Part shown: in pieces, positions 27,201-35,915 of the stretch
Layout: each line of letters opens with the position of its first letter
Position numbering within the stretch: the stretch's first letter is position 1
From: Desulforapulum autotrophicum
GTDB taxonomy: Bacteria; Desulfobacterota; Desulfobacteria; Desulfobacterales; Desulfolunaceae
Assembly: GCA_020723285.1 (NCBI GenBank)
Contig: DYJE01000002.1
Location: 62,001 to 126,000 of the forward strand
DNA: 64,000 nt
Direction of reading: 5' to 3'
Notes under the pieces: model-generated
Databases searched by the model: none
What the model was told of the DNA's origin: nothing
The model's input: the letters and a program-made list of their open reading frames with translations, nothing else
Made by a program: the position numbers and the translations under genes

Positions 27201-28172
27201 CATACCCTGATAATCTCCTGATTCGGAATAAAATTCAAAGGGTGCGAAACCAGGGTCGATGGCGATTTTTACACGGGGGTGATGTACGATAAAGTCTTTT
27301 TCCAAAGGGGTTAAAGAGATGACAGGTGATGACTTAACCTTACCGGGAGTTTCAAGACCGCCGGGTAGACCTGAAAAATAATGATTCATGGCCCGGTGAA
27401 ACACACTGGACGGATCCTGTTTCAGCTCACTTAGTCGGATGTCAATCCTTTGTCTCAAGAAATCAGTGATATCGCCATTTTTTGGAAAGGCGAACTTCAG
27501 GTGCTGTGGATTAAATATGATGGGAGTTCTTGCAATATTGGATGAGGTGCCCGATGACCCGCTTAATTCATTCAATGTACCAAACAGGCGGTTCACCACC
27601 CCGGCATCGGCTTTGCCTTCTGAAATCAGAGTGAAAACGTGATTGTAATCTTCAACTTCAATAAATGTGCAGGGGATGTCGAACTGCTTCATCACGGCCA
27701 GGATTCCCTGTTCTCCCGTGGTGTGTATGCTTCCTTTCATCACTGCGACGCGCTTGTTTTTCAAGTCCGGGAACGACTCCACACGGAGGCCCTTACGGAC
27801 ATATATGGCTCCCCAGTTGACAAAAACGGTTTCGTCATTGAAATCGTATTCTTTAGATCGATCAGGGGAATATGCCACGTCCACCATGACATCCAGTGAA
27901 CGGCCCTTGAGTCGTGAAAGACATTCTTCCCATGTCCCTTTGACGAACGTGAGATTCCATTGTTCTTTTCGTGCAATTTCGTTCAATATATCGGGATAGA
28001 TGCCAATGATTTTTCCTTGTTCACCGCTGAACACCTTGGGAGGATTTTCGTAGATTCCCACCCGGACAGTCAAGCCGTCGCGAAGATCAGCGACATCCGA
28101 CGCGAATGTATCGCAAGGGAATAACAGGCTAATTGCAAGAATGCACAAGATAGTCCGAAGAAGAGGCATCAT
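24264..28172 (-). CDS. BvgS-like hybrid kinase with three periplasmic binding domains
   Basis: 1302 residues. A signal peptide/TM (1-25) leads into three family 3 solute-binding domains in tandem. They cover about 30-265 ('DGLTVRVGIYENPPKVF'), 290-520 ('HPRVKIAIDPGFAPFEF') and 545-775 ('HRTLRVGIDPAYPPFEW'). One TM segment follows ('IRIVGAVIAVSIMILLFFFY'), then HisKA ('ANMSHEIRTPMNAILGYAQL'), HATPase ('EDTGPGIPENEL', 'EGTGLGLAICRQYL') and a receiver ('ILVVDDKETNRIIL', 'VIMMDIRMPVMDGVEATRI'). A ~60-residue helical tail ends the protein; I could not identify an HPt histidine in it. BvgS has two such binding domains; three is at the long end. It heads the three-kinase operon and should sense small molecules such as amino acids. 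Confidence 0.92.
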   Translation of the reverse strand: MMPLLRTILCILAISLLFPCDTFASDVADLRDGLTVRVGIYENPPKVFSGEQGKIIGIYPDILNEIARKEQWNLTFVKGTWEECLSRLKGRSLDVMVDVAYSPDRSKEYDFNDETVFVNWGAIYVRKGLRVESFPDLKNKRVAVMKGSIHTTGEQGILAVMKQFDIPCTFIEVEDYNHVFTLISEGKADAGVVNRLFGTLNELSGSSGTSSNIARTPIIFNPQHLKFAFPKNGDITDFLRQRIDIRLSELKQDPSSVFHRAMNHYFSGLPGGLETPGKVKSSPVISLTPLEKDFIVHHPRVKIAIDPGFAPFEFYSESGDYQGMGADYVDRISKIIGIRFEPVKGIPWDQAVKKAEKKEIDVLPCVGVSEKRKRHFLFSKAYLAFPRVIVTRQDSPLRSVDDLRKKSVAVQINSSHHDFVKEHTSLTPVLYNTFKDALLSVSKGDNDAVIGNLAVTTDSILKYHLTNLKIAAYAEKELSSLSMAVRNDWPELVSLINKALDAIPERDKNRIYQDWVPGYSVISTSGPSAPSVSLNMDEIGFLDKHRTLRVGIDPAYPPFEWRDAQGGHQGISADFLKQLGKKIGVAFEIVPDLSWTEVLDGAKEKKLDIVACVSDTPVRREYLLFTDPYLSFPIVIITRNDSPFISGLNDLNGRDVSLVKDYAPVETLTKQYPAIRLSLTDTPLSSLEQVSIGLSDACIENLAVAVHLMQKNNITNLKVAAPAENLASTSFSIGVRKDMPLLVSILNKALAAIPPDEKNAISGKWLSIRFDHVTDWRRVIRIVGAVIAVSIMILLFFFYWNRRLSKEISIRRKVELELMEAKSVAEKASQAKSIFLANMSHEIRTPMNAILGYAQLLHADTGLNLNQKDSIDTIMKSGEHLLHIINDILEMSRIEAGKLETRPTLFDLHALLHDVDMMIRVRTDAKNLELIIHGIDHVPRYISADEGKLRQILINLLGNAVKFTEKGSVCLSVSSDKPPVMNERLPDHSRILFVEIEDTGPGIPENELKTIFDSFEQSADGRTKEGTGLGLAICRQYLHFLGGDISARNKPDNGCVFSFTFPFVEGRAEDLPEKPSVRRVMTLSPGHNHKRILVVDDKETNRIILSRMLKRVGFEIREASDGSEAVTIFKSWHPHVIMMDIRMPVMDGVEATRIIKNLENERSLDKKTVIIAVSASAMEEERINVLKFGADDFIRKPFKENVILDAIKNHLGITYVYEGDSLSFGDPERHLDSKDISILPEDYGQSIRKAIEGGYHDELIAGIMKIEEIHPAIARRLMKLAHDYDYNSLLSLLNADNPKDPS

Positions 28173-28314
28173 CGCTTGCTTTCCGATATCAGCAATCGTT
28201 CTGGTGTATGGGGGTGGAATGGCTGTTTATTACGTATATCAATTACTGAATGTTGTAGCAGATTAAAAAAATGCGCACAATCTAAATTCTGAATGATCCC
28301 AAAGAGTGCAAAGC

Positions 28315-28340
28315 TCCCGGGCTTTGATAAAAGCCCGGGA
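28315..28340 (-). terminator. stem-loop after RND efflux operon
   Basis: An 11-bp perfect stem (TCCCGGGCTTT / AAAGCCCGGGA) with a 4-nt loop lies 20 bp beyond the RND gene stop and before the kinase operon on the same strand. On the minus strand no strong T run follows, so termination may be partial. Confidence 0.55.
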
Positions 28341-28359
28341 TGCAGTAAAAGAGATGATG

Positions 28360-31300
28360 CTACCGGACGTTGTGTTTGTCTGAATACAGTGCGTAATACG
28401 CCACAGGAATCACGACCAGAGTGAAAAGGGTTGAGGCCAGCAAGCCGAAGATCAGTGACCATGCAAGACCTGAAAACACCGGATCGAGGGTGATGGGAAC
28501 CGCACCGATGGCGGTGGTGATGGCCGTGAGCATGATGGGCCTTAATCGCATGGTGCCGCTGCGAAGCAGGGCTTCGTTTAACGACATGCCCTGTTTTACC
28601 GAATCCTGGATGAACTCGATCAGAATCAGCGAATTTCGGATCACGATCCCGCCCAGGGCGATCATGCCGATCATGCTCGTGGCTGTGAAAAAAATGGGAT
28701 TCTTGAATCCGTTGATGGTTTCACCGGCTATGAGGTTCAAAAGGAAAAAACCCGGCATGATTCCCAGAAGCGTGAGGGGAATGGCCACCATGATAAGAAT
28801 GGGAAGCGTCACGGATCCGGCCTGGATGATGAGAACAAGATATAAACCCACAAGGGCTGCGGCAAAGGCTATGCCCATGTCCCGGAACACACGGATGGTG
28901 ATGTCCCATTCGCCTTCGCCGGCCCAGTTGACCCGGATTCCTTTTTCCAGATTCTTTTCCTTGAGCTTACTCTGCATGGATAAAACAGCTTCAGCCGGTG
29001 CCCGTCCGGCCATTTCGGAGGTAACAAACACCACTTTTTCAAGATTTTTGTGGTATATGGGCTGGTCATCGTTCACAGTTTTAAATGTGGCCAGTTCAGC
29101 CAGGGGAACCATGCTGCCGTCCATGGCTTTAACAGGAATCTGTGAAAGCCTGACAACGCCGGACCGTTCGCTAACCGGTAGAATAACCCGTATGTTCAGG
29201 GGCTGGCGTTCACCGGGCAGATGGACCTGTGCCGGAACAAGGCCGCTTACGGCACCTTTGAGGGTCATGATGATATCCTGGGTTCTCACACCGTGAAGCG
29301 CCGCTTTTTCTCGGTCAACCGTCAGATCAACGCGGGTTCTGTCTTCCATGTCCGTGCTGTCGATATCCGTGACGAAACGTTCATCCTTCATCACATTCTT
29401 TACGATTTTCGCGGCATCGATCAGATCTTTGTTGTTGTGGTGCGGGCTGCCGTAAACTTCGGCCACAATGGTTGAAAGAACTGGAGGGCCTGGTGGTACT
29501 TCCACTATTTTGATGGTTGCCCCTTCGGATTCAGCAATTTTTTCAAGGTCCGACCTTAGACGAAGCACGATGGCGTGGCTTTGCATGTCACGCTGGGATT
29601 TGTGAAGCAGGTTGACCCGGATGTCGGCCAGATTGGCCATGGACCTGAGGTAGTAATGCCGGACCATACCGTTGAAATCCATGGGAGACGAGACGCCGGT
29701 GTATGAAACCATGGAGGTGACTTCAGGCACCGTGCGAAGGTAATCTTCAAACTGCGTAACCACATGTTCCGTCTGCTCCAGGGTGTTGCCATCGGGCATG
29801 TCGACAATCAGCTGAAATTCATTTTTGTTGTCAAAGGGTAGAAGTTTCAGCGGGACGAGACCCACGGCGGCAAGGAGGCATGACACCAGGAGCATGACCA
29901 CGATGGCGACCGCCAGTCCTTTCCGGCGCTTGGATGACACAAGGAAATACCCGAGAAATGACCGGTATGTTCGCGCGATGAACGTTTTCTGCATGGCTTC
30001 TTCCGCAATTTTTTCATCCGCAGCCTCACCGGCCTTTCTGTTTTTCAGAAGAATGTGGGAAAGCCAGGGTACCACCGTGAGGGCCGCGACCATGGAGAAG
30101 AAAATGGTGAGTGGAACGTTCACCGCCATGGGTGCCATGTAAGGTCCCATCATACCGGTGATGAAGAAGAGGGGAACGAAACAGACCACAATGGCGATGG
30201 TGGACATTACCACGGGATTCAAAACTTCTTTAACGGCGAACAGTGTGGCGTCCAGAGGCTTCAGAACCCCTTTGAGAATGTTTCTCTGGATGTTGTCCAC
30301 GTTCATGATGGGGTCGTCCACCACAAGACCCAGGGACAGGATCAGGGCGAAGAGGGTGACACGGTTGATGGTGTAACCGAAAAGGTAGTTGACGAAAAGG
30401 GCCAGGGCGAAACTGATGGGGACCGAAAGGGCCACCACCGTAGATTCCCGCCAGCCCAGGGTGAACACAAGCAGACCCACCACGGAAATAATGGCGAAGA
30501 CCAGGGATTCAAGAAGCTCATTCACTTTTTCCTGGGCTGTTTCACCGTTGTTTCGTGTTACAACGTAATGGATGCCGTCGGGGATCACTGTGCCTTTGAA
30601 ACTTTCAATTTTTTTGAGGATATCTTCTGATACAGCCACGGCGTTGGTCCCTTTTTTCTTGGAAAGGGCAAGGGTGACCGATGGCATCGACAAAGGTGCC
30701 TCAGTAAGGCCGTTGGCTTTGCGGTAGGCGTTTGAAAAAGTGATTTTCGAATACGACGCGGGTTCTTCAGGTCCGTCATGGATGTCGGCGATGTCACGCA
30801 GATAGACTGGACGGTCGCCTGAAACCCCGACAACAAGGGAACCTGTTTCTTCGGCAGACGAGATGAAAGCGTTGCCGATAACCTTGAATTCTTTGTTGAA
30901 CTGGGAAAAGCTTCCTGCGGTGATGGAAGCGTCCGAAGCGGACAAGGCCTGATAAACCTCAAGGAGTGACACGCCCAATCCGGTCATCCGTTCCGGGGAA
31001 AGGGATACGCGGACTTCACGTTTTCGTCCTCCGGTAATGGTGGTGCCGGAGATGTTCTTGACTTCGGAAAGCCGTGCGAGAACCTCTTCACCTACGCGAA
31101 CCAGATCATGGTCGTCGTATTGATCCGAATAAAGGGACAGGGTGACAATTGGGACATCGTCGATCTCTATGGGCTTCACCACCCAACCTTTGATCACCGG
31201 AGACACCTTGTCGATGTTCATTTCAATTTTATTCCGGAGCTTCACCAGAGAGTTTTCCCTGTCCTCGCCCACAAAATAACGGACCGTGACAATGGCCATA

Positions 31301-31593
31301 TCTCTGTACGACATGGAATACACGTATTCCACACCGTCGATCTGCCAGAGAAGCCGTTCAAGCGGGGATGCCGCCAGCTGTTCCACTTCTTCAGGGCTTG
31401 CGCCTGGGACACTGATATAGATGTCCGCCATGGGCACTACGATTTGGGGTTCTTCCTCGCGAGGTGTGATCAGTATGGCCGCCACGCCGAGAATCAGGGA
31501 AGCAGCGATCATCATCACGGAAAGGGAGGATTTGAGAAAATTCCTGACGATACCGATGATAAAACCATCCTGCGGGTTTTCAGACTGATTCAT
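28360..31593 (-). CDS. RND efflux transporter permease (AcrB-like)
   Basis: 1077 residues from the ATG at 31593, which has AGGGAGGA 10 bp upstream; an in-frame TTG at 31617 is less likely. This is the inner-membrane proton-driven pump of a tripartite system. It shows the RND layout: TM1 near 20-40, a large periplasmic loop ('YISVPGASPEEVEQLAASP', 'VYSMSYRDMAIVTVRY'), and a six-helix block with 'GLVVDDPIMNVDNIQRN', where the paired Asp residues of TM4 carry protons. A second periplasmic loop and final helices follow ('GMIALGGIVIRNSLILIEF'). It follows the adaptor by 20 bp and the TolC gene further upstream. Substrate is unknown; the divergent RND branch differs from E. coli AcrB. Confidence 0.92.
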   Translation of the reverse strand: MNQSENPQDGFIIGIVRNFLKSSLSVMMIAASLILGVAAILITPREEEPQIVVPMADIYISVPGASPEEVEQLAASPLERLLWQIDGVEYVYSMSYRDMAIVTVRYFVGEDRENSLVKLRNKIEMNIDKVSPVIKGWVVKPIEIDDVPIVTLSLYSDQYDDHDLVRVGEEVLARLSEVKNISGTTITGGRKREVRVSLSPERMTGLGVSLLEVYQALSASDASITAGSFSQFNKEFKVIGNAFISSAEETGSLVVGVSGDRPVYLRDIADIHDGPEEPASYSKITFSNAYRKANGLTEAPLSMPSVTLALSKKKGTNAVAVSEDILKKIESFKGTVIPDGIHYVVTRNNGETAQEKVNELLESLVFAIISVVGLLVFTLGWRESTVVALSVPISFALALFVNYLFGYTINRVTLFALILSLGLVVDDPIMNVDNIQRNILKGVLKPLDATLFAVKEVLNPVVMSTIAIVVCFVPLFFITGMMGPYMAPMAVNVPLTIFFSMVAALTVVPWLSHILLKNRKAGEAADEKIAEEAMQKTFIARTYRSFLGYFLVSSKRRKGLAVAIVVMLLVSCLLAAVGLVPLKLLPFDNKNEFQLIVDMPDGNTLEQTEHVVTQFEDYLRTVPEVTSMVSYTGVSSPMDFNGMVRHYYLRSMANLADIRVNLLHKSQRDMQSHAIVLRLRSDLEKIAESEGATIKIVEVPPGPPVLSTIVAEVYGSPHHNNKDLIDAAKIVKNVMKDERFVTDIDSTDMEDRTRVDLTVDREKAALHGVRTQDIIMTLKGAVSGLVPAQVHLPGERQPLNIRVILPVSERSGVVRLSQIPVKAMDGSMVPLAELATFKTVNDDQPIYHKNLEKVVFVTSEMAGRAPAEAVLSMQSKLKEKNLEKGIRVNWAGEGEWDITIRVFRDMGIAFAAALVGLYLVLIIQAGSVTLPILIMVAIPLTLLGIMPGFFLLNLIAGETINGFKNPIFFTATSMIGMIALGGIVIRNSLILIEFIQDSVKQGMSLNEALLRSGTMRLRPIMLTAITTAIGAVPITLDPVFSGLAWSLIFGLLASTLFTLVVIPVAYYALYSDKHNVR

Positions 31594-31613
31594 TGATTTG
31601 TTATCCTCCCTGT

Positions 31614-32732
31614 TCAATAACCCACGGTTTCATGGCCTGAAAGACCGGAAAGCACTTCCACCCGGTCGCCCATGGCAAGGCCTGTTTTAATGAAACGGGA
31701 GGTCCAGCGTTCCTTGTCCTTAACCAGAACAGTCTGGATCTGACCCACGGTTTTTACGGCTTTTGCCGGAATGGTGACCACATCGTTTTCCGAAACCGGG
31801 ATGAGGAGTTTTCCGTACATACCCGGGAAGACGCCTTCCATAGGGGGAAGCTGGGCCTTGACCAGAAAGGTGCGGGTCTTGGGGTCGGCGTATGGCACCA
31901 CTTCGTTCACGATGGCTTTGGCCTGGGATCCCAGGGTCTTGATTTCAACATTCAGTTCCATGCCGGGAGACACTTTGGATATCAGGCCTTCACGGACAAA
32001 AACCTCGATGCGCAAAGCACCGCTGGTGCGCATGACAGCCAGGGGTTTGCCCGGCATGGCCATGTCTCCGGGCTCGGCCATACGCCTTAGAATTTCACCG
32101 CTGTCAGGAGCTTTGATCACGGTGTAACCCTGAGCGATGTTGGCCTCATTGATGCCTTCGCCGGCCTGTTTGATTCCGGCTTCAGCGGCGATCAGGGCTT
32201 CCCTGGCCTGCTTGACAGAGGACTGGGCCGTGATGAAGTTGGCTTTGGCCTGCTCAAGTTGCTGACGGGTCGCGGCTTCGGTTTCAAAATATTTTTTAAC
32301 GCGGGCGTATTCCGATTCGGCCTGTGCGAAATTGGCTTTGGCGGCGATCAGTCCCTGATTGGCCTGTTCCCTGGCGGCCTGGGCCGCTTTCAAACCTTCT
32401 TTCGCACTGCCGAGGCGGGCTGAAAACTGACGGCTGTCCAGGACAAAAAGGGTGTCGCCTCGCTTCACTTTAGAACCTGAGGCAATCATCACCTTGATGA
32501 TCTGGGCCGGAACCTGGGATTCGATGCTTGTTTCCGTTCGGGGCCTGATGGTCCCCACAGCATCATACCACTGGGTGGCTTTTTCAATTTTCGCCGTGTC
32601 CGTGTTTTTGACGTCGATGGCCGGACCGTCTGTTTCAACCGTTTTTTTATTGTCCGAACCGCACGAGGAGAGTGCGACGGCAATGAGAGCCGACATCAGC
32701 AGGGTCAAGAATTTTATGGTTTTACAGTTCAT
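31614..32732 (-). CDS. RND efflux periplasmic adaptor (membrane fusion protein)
   Basis: 372 residues from the ATG at 32732, preceded by AAGGAG; the frame is open upstream into the tolC-like gene but has no reason to start there. The N-terminus is a lipoprotein signal ('LIAVALSSC'). A lipoyl-like half ('TSIESQVPAQIIKVMIASGSK', 'GDTLFVLDSRQF') flanks an alpha-helical hairpin rich in Ala and Gln (~110-205), followed by the second lipoyl half ('APDSGEILRRMAEPGDMA') and beta-barrel domains ending 'LSGHETVGY'. It bridges the RND pump and the TolC-type channel encoded next to it. Confidence 0.92.
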   Translation of the reverse strand: MNCKTIKFLTLLMSALIAVALSSCGSDNKKTVETDGPAIDVKNTDTAKIEKATQWYDAVGTIRPRTETSIESQVPAQIIKVMIASGSKVKRGDTLFVLDSRQFSARLGSAKEGLKAAQAAREQANQGLIAAKANFAQAESEYARVKKYFETEAATRQQLEQAKANFITAQSSVKQAREALIAAEAGIKQAGEGINEANIAQGYTVIKAPDSGEILRRMAEPGDMAMPGKPLAVMRTSGALRIEVFVREGLISKVSPGMELNVEIKTLGSQAKAIVNEVVPYADPKTRTFLVKAQLPPMEGVFPGMYGKLLIPVSENDVVTIPAKAVKTVGQIQTVLVKDKERWTSRFIKTGLAMGDRVEVLSGLSGHETVGY

Positions 32733-32736
32733 CGCG

Positions 32737-34218
32737 TCAGTTCTCCTTTTTTTCTTCTGTGACAACGTGGGATACGATCTGTTCCGGATCGGATAACAGG
32801 CCGATGGCCCGTGCGATATCGGCCACAGCTTTCTCATGGTCGTAAAACGCCGACGTGGCCCTGATCTTGGCTGAATTTCGATCCAGTTCCGATTCAAGGT
32901 AACGTGTGATGGTGGCGGAACCGCCTTCGTACTGTTTTTTCACAAGTGCGAGATTCTCCTCAGCCATGAGGATGCTTCTCCGTGAAACATCCATCCGGGC
33001 CAGGGATTCATCTTTCCGAAGGTAGGCGTTTTTCACGTCGAAGCTGATGTTGAGGAGCGCTTTCCGGTCCGATGAAAGCACTTCCCGAAGACCGGCATCA
33101 GCGGCCGCTGTCCCGGCCTGGTCCGAGAAACCGCTGAAGATGTTCCAGTTTACCATGACACCGACAGCCCAGTTGTCACGGTCCGTATCGTAGTCCATGG
33201 ACGGGTCGTCCACATAGTATTTACCCATGAGTCCGGCGGTGGGTAGGTAGGCGCTCTTCGCCATGTCCATGGCCATGCGTGTTTTCCGGACCATGGATTT
33301 GATTTTGGCCAGCTCAGGCCGTCTGATCATGGCCTGTTCCATGCCTCGTTCATAGTTTTCGGGAATCCCTGCCAGAGTGAACGGTGCCGGATCGATGGAC
33401 ACATCCCGGTCCGGAGGAAAACCCAGAATGGTGGCAAGGGCGGCCCCGGCAAGCTTGTGCCGGTTTCTGCTTTTCAGAAGATCCTCTTCGGCCTGGGCAA
33501 GACGGACATTCAGAGAAAGGATGTCCGATTTCAAAGCGCTTCCACCTTTGAAACGGACGGTCATGATGTCCAGCTGACTTTTGACTGTGGTTACGGATTC
33601 TTCGGCGATTTTGACGTATTCCGACGCCGACAGGGTGTCGTACCATGCATTGATGAGTTGTGCCGCCACGCTGTTTCGAACAGCCAGCCTTTCCTGGGTA
33701 TTCAAAGCCAGGTCTTCTTTGGCCATGTTCTTTCCAAGGATGTGGCGGCCACCGTCGAACAGACTGATCTGAGCGCTGATCCCGGTTTCAAAATTTTCGA
33801 TGATGCCGGGGTCGTTAAAATTCGTTCCGTTCACGAACAGTCGCTGATCAATGGTTTTGAACAGAAACCCCGATGGGAAGTCACCGCGCGTGTATTCGGT
33901 GTAGACATTCACCATGGGCATGAACGGGGCGCATGCTTTTTTCAGCATGGCCTCGCTTTGACGGATTCTGGCTTCCGCCACCTGGGAATCCGGGTTGTTT
34001 TTCAAAGCCATCTCAAGTGCCAGCTTCAATGTCAGGGTCTTGTCAAGAATACAGAACGCCTTGTCCTGCGCTGACGGTGCAGAAGATACAGGACAGTAAT
34101 ATGAAGGATATTCGGACCTGATGGCATTGTAATCGTATCGTTCGGAACCGGAAGCCGCTGAAAACGGTCCGCAAAGGAAAAAGAGGATGAAGAAGGAAGA
34201 CAGTCGTCTGAAAGTCAT
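32737..34218 (-). CDS. TolC-family outer membrane efflux protein
   Basis: 493 residues. A signal peptide covers ~1-24 ('FFILFFLCGPFSAASG'). The repeated OEP pattern appears twice: 'LTLKLALEMALKNNPDSQVAEARIRQSEAM' in the first half, and 'RRPELAKIKSMVRKTRMAMDMAKSAYLPTAGLMGKY' in the second, each with long helices. It forms the outer-membrane duct of the pump encoded downstream. It is the first gene of the operon tolC-like / adaptor / RND; the adaptor starts 4 bp after its stop. Confidence 0.92.
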   Translation of the reverse strand: MTFRRLSSFFILFFLCGPFSAASGSERYDYNAIRSEYPSYYCPVSSAPSAQDKAFCILDKTLTLKLALEMALKNNPDSQVAEARIRQSEAMLKKACAPFMPMVNVYTEYTRGDFPSGFLFKTIDQRLFVNGTNFNDPGIIENFETGISAQISLFDGGRHILGKNMAKEDLALNTQERLAVRNSVAAQLINAWYDTLSASEYVKIAEESVTTVKSQLDIMTVRFKGGSALKSDILSLNVRLAQAEEDLLKSRNRHKLAGAALATILGFPPDRDVSIDPAPFTLAGIPENYERGMEQAMIRRPELAKIKSMVRKTRMAMDMAKSAYLPTAGLMGKYYVDDPSMDYDTDRDNWAVGVMVNWNIFSGFSDQAGTAAADAGLREVLSSDRKALLNISFDVKNAYLRKDESLARMDVSRRSILMAEENLALVKKQYEGGSATITRYLESELDRNSAKIRATSAFYDHEKAVADIARAIGLLSDPEQIVSHVVTEEKKEN

Positions 34219-34291
34219 GATTTCACCGTATGCATCGTTGGGAATTATACAGCCTGAACGGTGACTATATCAAACGTTCAGGCACCGAACA

Positions 34292-34480
34292 TCATTCTTT
34301 GGGGATACCGAATCGGGTAAGTATGTTTTCAAGGGGACAAATTCCCGTAAACGCCGATTGCAGAAGGTTTACTCCGACAAATGCGGTCAGGAGGAGAAAC
34401 CAGCCTGAAAAAAGAGAGAGAAACAGGGAAACAAGAATGAATGCTCCCGCGAAAGCCCTGATGTATTGTTCCATTTTCAT
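34292..34480 (-). CDS. small DUF2892 (YgaP-like) membrane protein
   Basis: 62 residues from the ATG at 34480, chosen for the CAGGAG upstream; it lies between the TolC gene and gdhA. The sequence has two hydrophobic segments ('FAGAFILVSLFLSLFSGWFLLL') and ends in the family hallmark 'GVNLLQSAFTGICPLENIL', seen in DUF2892 proteins and in the membrane part of rhodanese YgaP. The role is unknown. It is 41 bp downstream of the glutamate dehydrogenase stop on the same strand. Confidence 0.85.
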   Translation of the reverse strand: MKMEQYIRAFAGAFILVSLFLSLFSGWFLLLTAFVGVNLLQSAFTGICPLENILTRFGIPKE

Positions 34481-34521
34481 GATCGATCTCCTGTTTATGA
34501 TTAGAGTTTGAAAGACTGTGA

Positions 34522-35871
34522 TCAGCAATTCCCGAACGCCACCATGGCGTCAGCCACTTTGATGAAACCGCCGATGTTGGCACCTTTCCGGTAATTGACT
34601 CTTGAATTCTCCATTCCGTATTCAACGCACATGTCGTGAATATGTTTCATTATTTTTTTTAATTTTTCATCAATTTCTTCACGGGTCCACGAAAGACGCA
34701 TGCTGTTCTGGCTCATTTCAAGGCCTGACACGGCAACGCCGCCCGCGTTGGCGGCTTTGGCCGGAGCGAAATAAATTTTCGCCACATCGAAAAGGTCCAC
34801 GCCGTCCTGATGGACCGGCATGTTGGCACCTTCAGCCACAGCCATGCATCCATTGGCGACAAGAGCTTTTGCGTCGGAAAGGAGGATCTCGTTCTGTGTG
34901 GCGCATGGGAAGGCAAGATCCCCTGGAATGATCCAGGGTTTTTTGCCTTCATGGTATTCCACGCCGAATTCTTCCGCATATTCGGCGATACGTCCGCGCC
35001 GATTGTTTTTAAGGTCTTTGATGTACGCCAGTTTCTCGCGGTCTATGCCGTCTTTGTCGTAGATGAATCCTGAACTGTCGGAAGCGGTCAACACCTTGAC
35101 ACCGGAATCGATGAGTTTTTCTATGGTGTACTGGGCCACATTGCCAGAACCTGAAACAAGGGCGGTTTTCCATTCAAGTCCGTTGCCATGGTGGTTTAGA
35201 ATGTGGTCCATCATGTACACGCAACCGTAACCTGTGGCTTCCGTGCGGATCATGCTGCCGCCGTAAGCGATGCCCTTGCCGGTGAGTGTGCCGGTGAACG
35301 TGTTGGACAGCCGTTTGTACTGACCGTACATGTAGCTGACCTCGCGGGACCCCACGCCGATGTCGCCTGCCGGAATGTCCGTGTCAGGGCCGATATGCCG
35401 CCACAGCTCGGTCATGAACGACTGACAGAACCTCATGATTTCACGGTCTGATTTGCCTTTGGGGTTGAAATCCGAGCCACCTTTACCGCCGCCCAGGGGC
35501 AGACCGGTTAATGAATTTTTAAACGTCTGCTCAAACCCCAGGAACTTAAGGATACTGAGGTTAAGGCCCTTGTCAAAGCGCAATCCTCCTTTGTAAGGAC
35601 CGATGGAGTTGTTGAACTGGACACGGTAACCCCGGTTCGCACGGATGTTGCCGTGGTCATCTTCCCAGCTTACCCGGAAAATGATGATTCGGTCCGGTTC
35701 GGTCATGCGTTCCAGGATACGGTTTTCGCAATATACGGGCCTGGTTTGGATAAAAGGAAGGACATCTCTGGCAACCTCGTGAACAGCCTGATGAAATTCG
35801 GTTTCACCGGGGTTCCGCCGGACAAGGCCGTTCATGAAATCATTGAGGTGTAAACTGCAGGTCATTTTCAT
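34522..35871 (-). CDS. gdhA: NADP-type glutamate dehydrogenase
   Basis: 449 residues, the usual length of hexameric bacterial GdhA. It reversibly aminates 2-oxoglutarate to glutamate. Landmarks are 'GPYKGGLRFDKGLNLSILKFLGFEQTFKNSLTGLPLGGGKGGSDF', given here only as its start and end blocks, with the catalytic Lys in 'GGGKGGSDF'. Other blocks are 'PAGDIGVGSREVSYMYGQY', 'RTEATGYG', and the nucleotide fold 'ALVSGSGNVAQYTIEKL'. It provides ammonium assimilation. Coenzyme preference (NADPH) is inferred from similarity to the E. coli type. Confidence 0.94.
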   Translation of the reverse strand: MKMTCSLHLNDFMNGLVRRNPGETEFHQAVHEVARDVLPFIQTRPVYCENRILERMTEPDRIIIFRVSWEDDHGNIRANRGYRVQFNNSIGPYKGGLRFDKGLNLSILKFLGFEQTFKNSLTGLPLGGGKGGSDFNPKGKSDREIMRFCQSFMTELWRHIGPDTDIPAGDIGVGSREVSYMYGQYKRLSNTFTGTLTGKGIAYGGSMIRTEATGYGCVYMMDHILNHHGNGLEWKTALVSGSGNVAQYTIEKLIDSGVKVLTASDSSGFIYDKDGIDREKLAYIKDLKNNRRGRIAEYAEEFGVEYHEGKKPWIIPGDLAFPCATQNEILLSDAKALVANGCMAVAEGANMPVHQDGVDLFDVAKIYFAPAKAANAGGVAVSGLEMSQNSMRLSWTREEIDEKLKKIMKHIHDMCVEYGMENSRVNYRKGANIGGFIKVADAMVAFGNC

Positions 35872-35915
35872 AGCATCCTTTCTCCATTCGGTCGCAGGTT
35901 ATTGAGGTCAAGGAG

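Noticed and set aside
28421-31596. Several open frames antisense to the RND transporter gene
   Set aside because: They are shadows of a long, well-conserved transporter frame, with Met- and Arg-rich composition typical of antisense reading.
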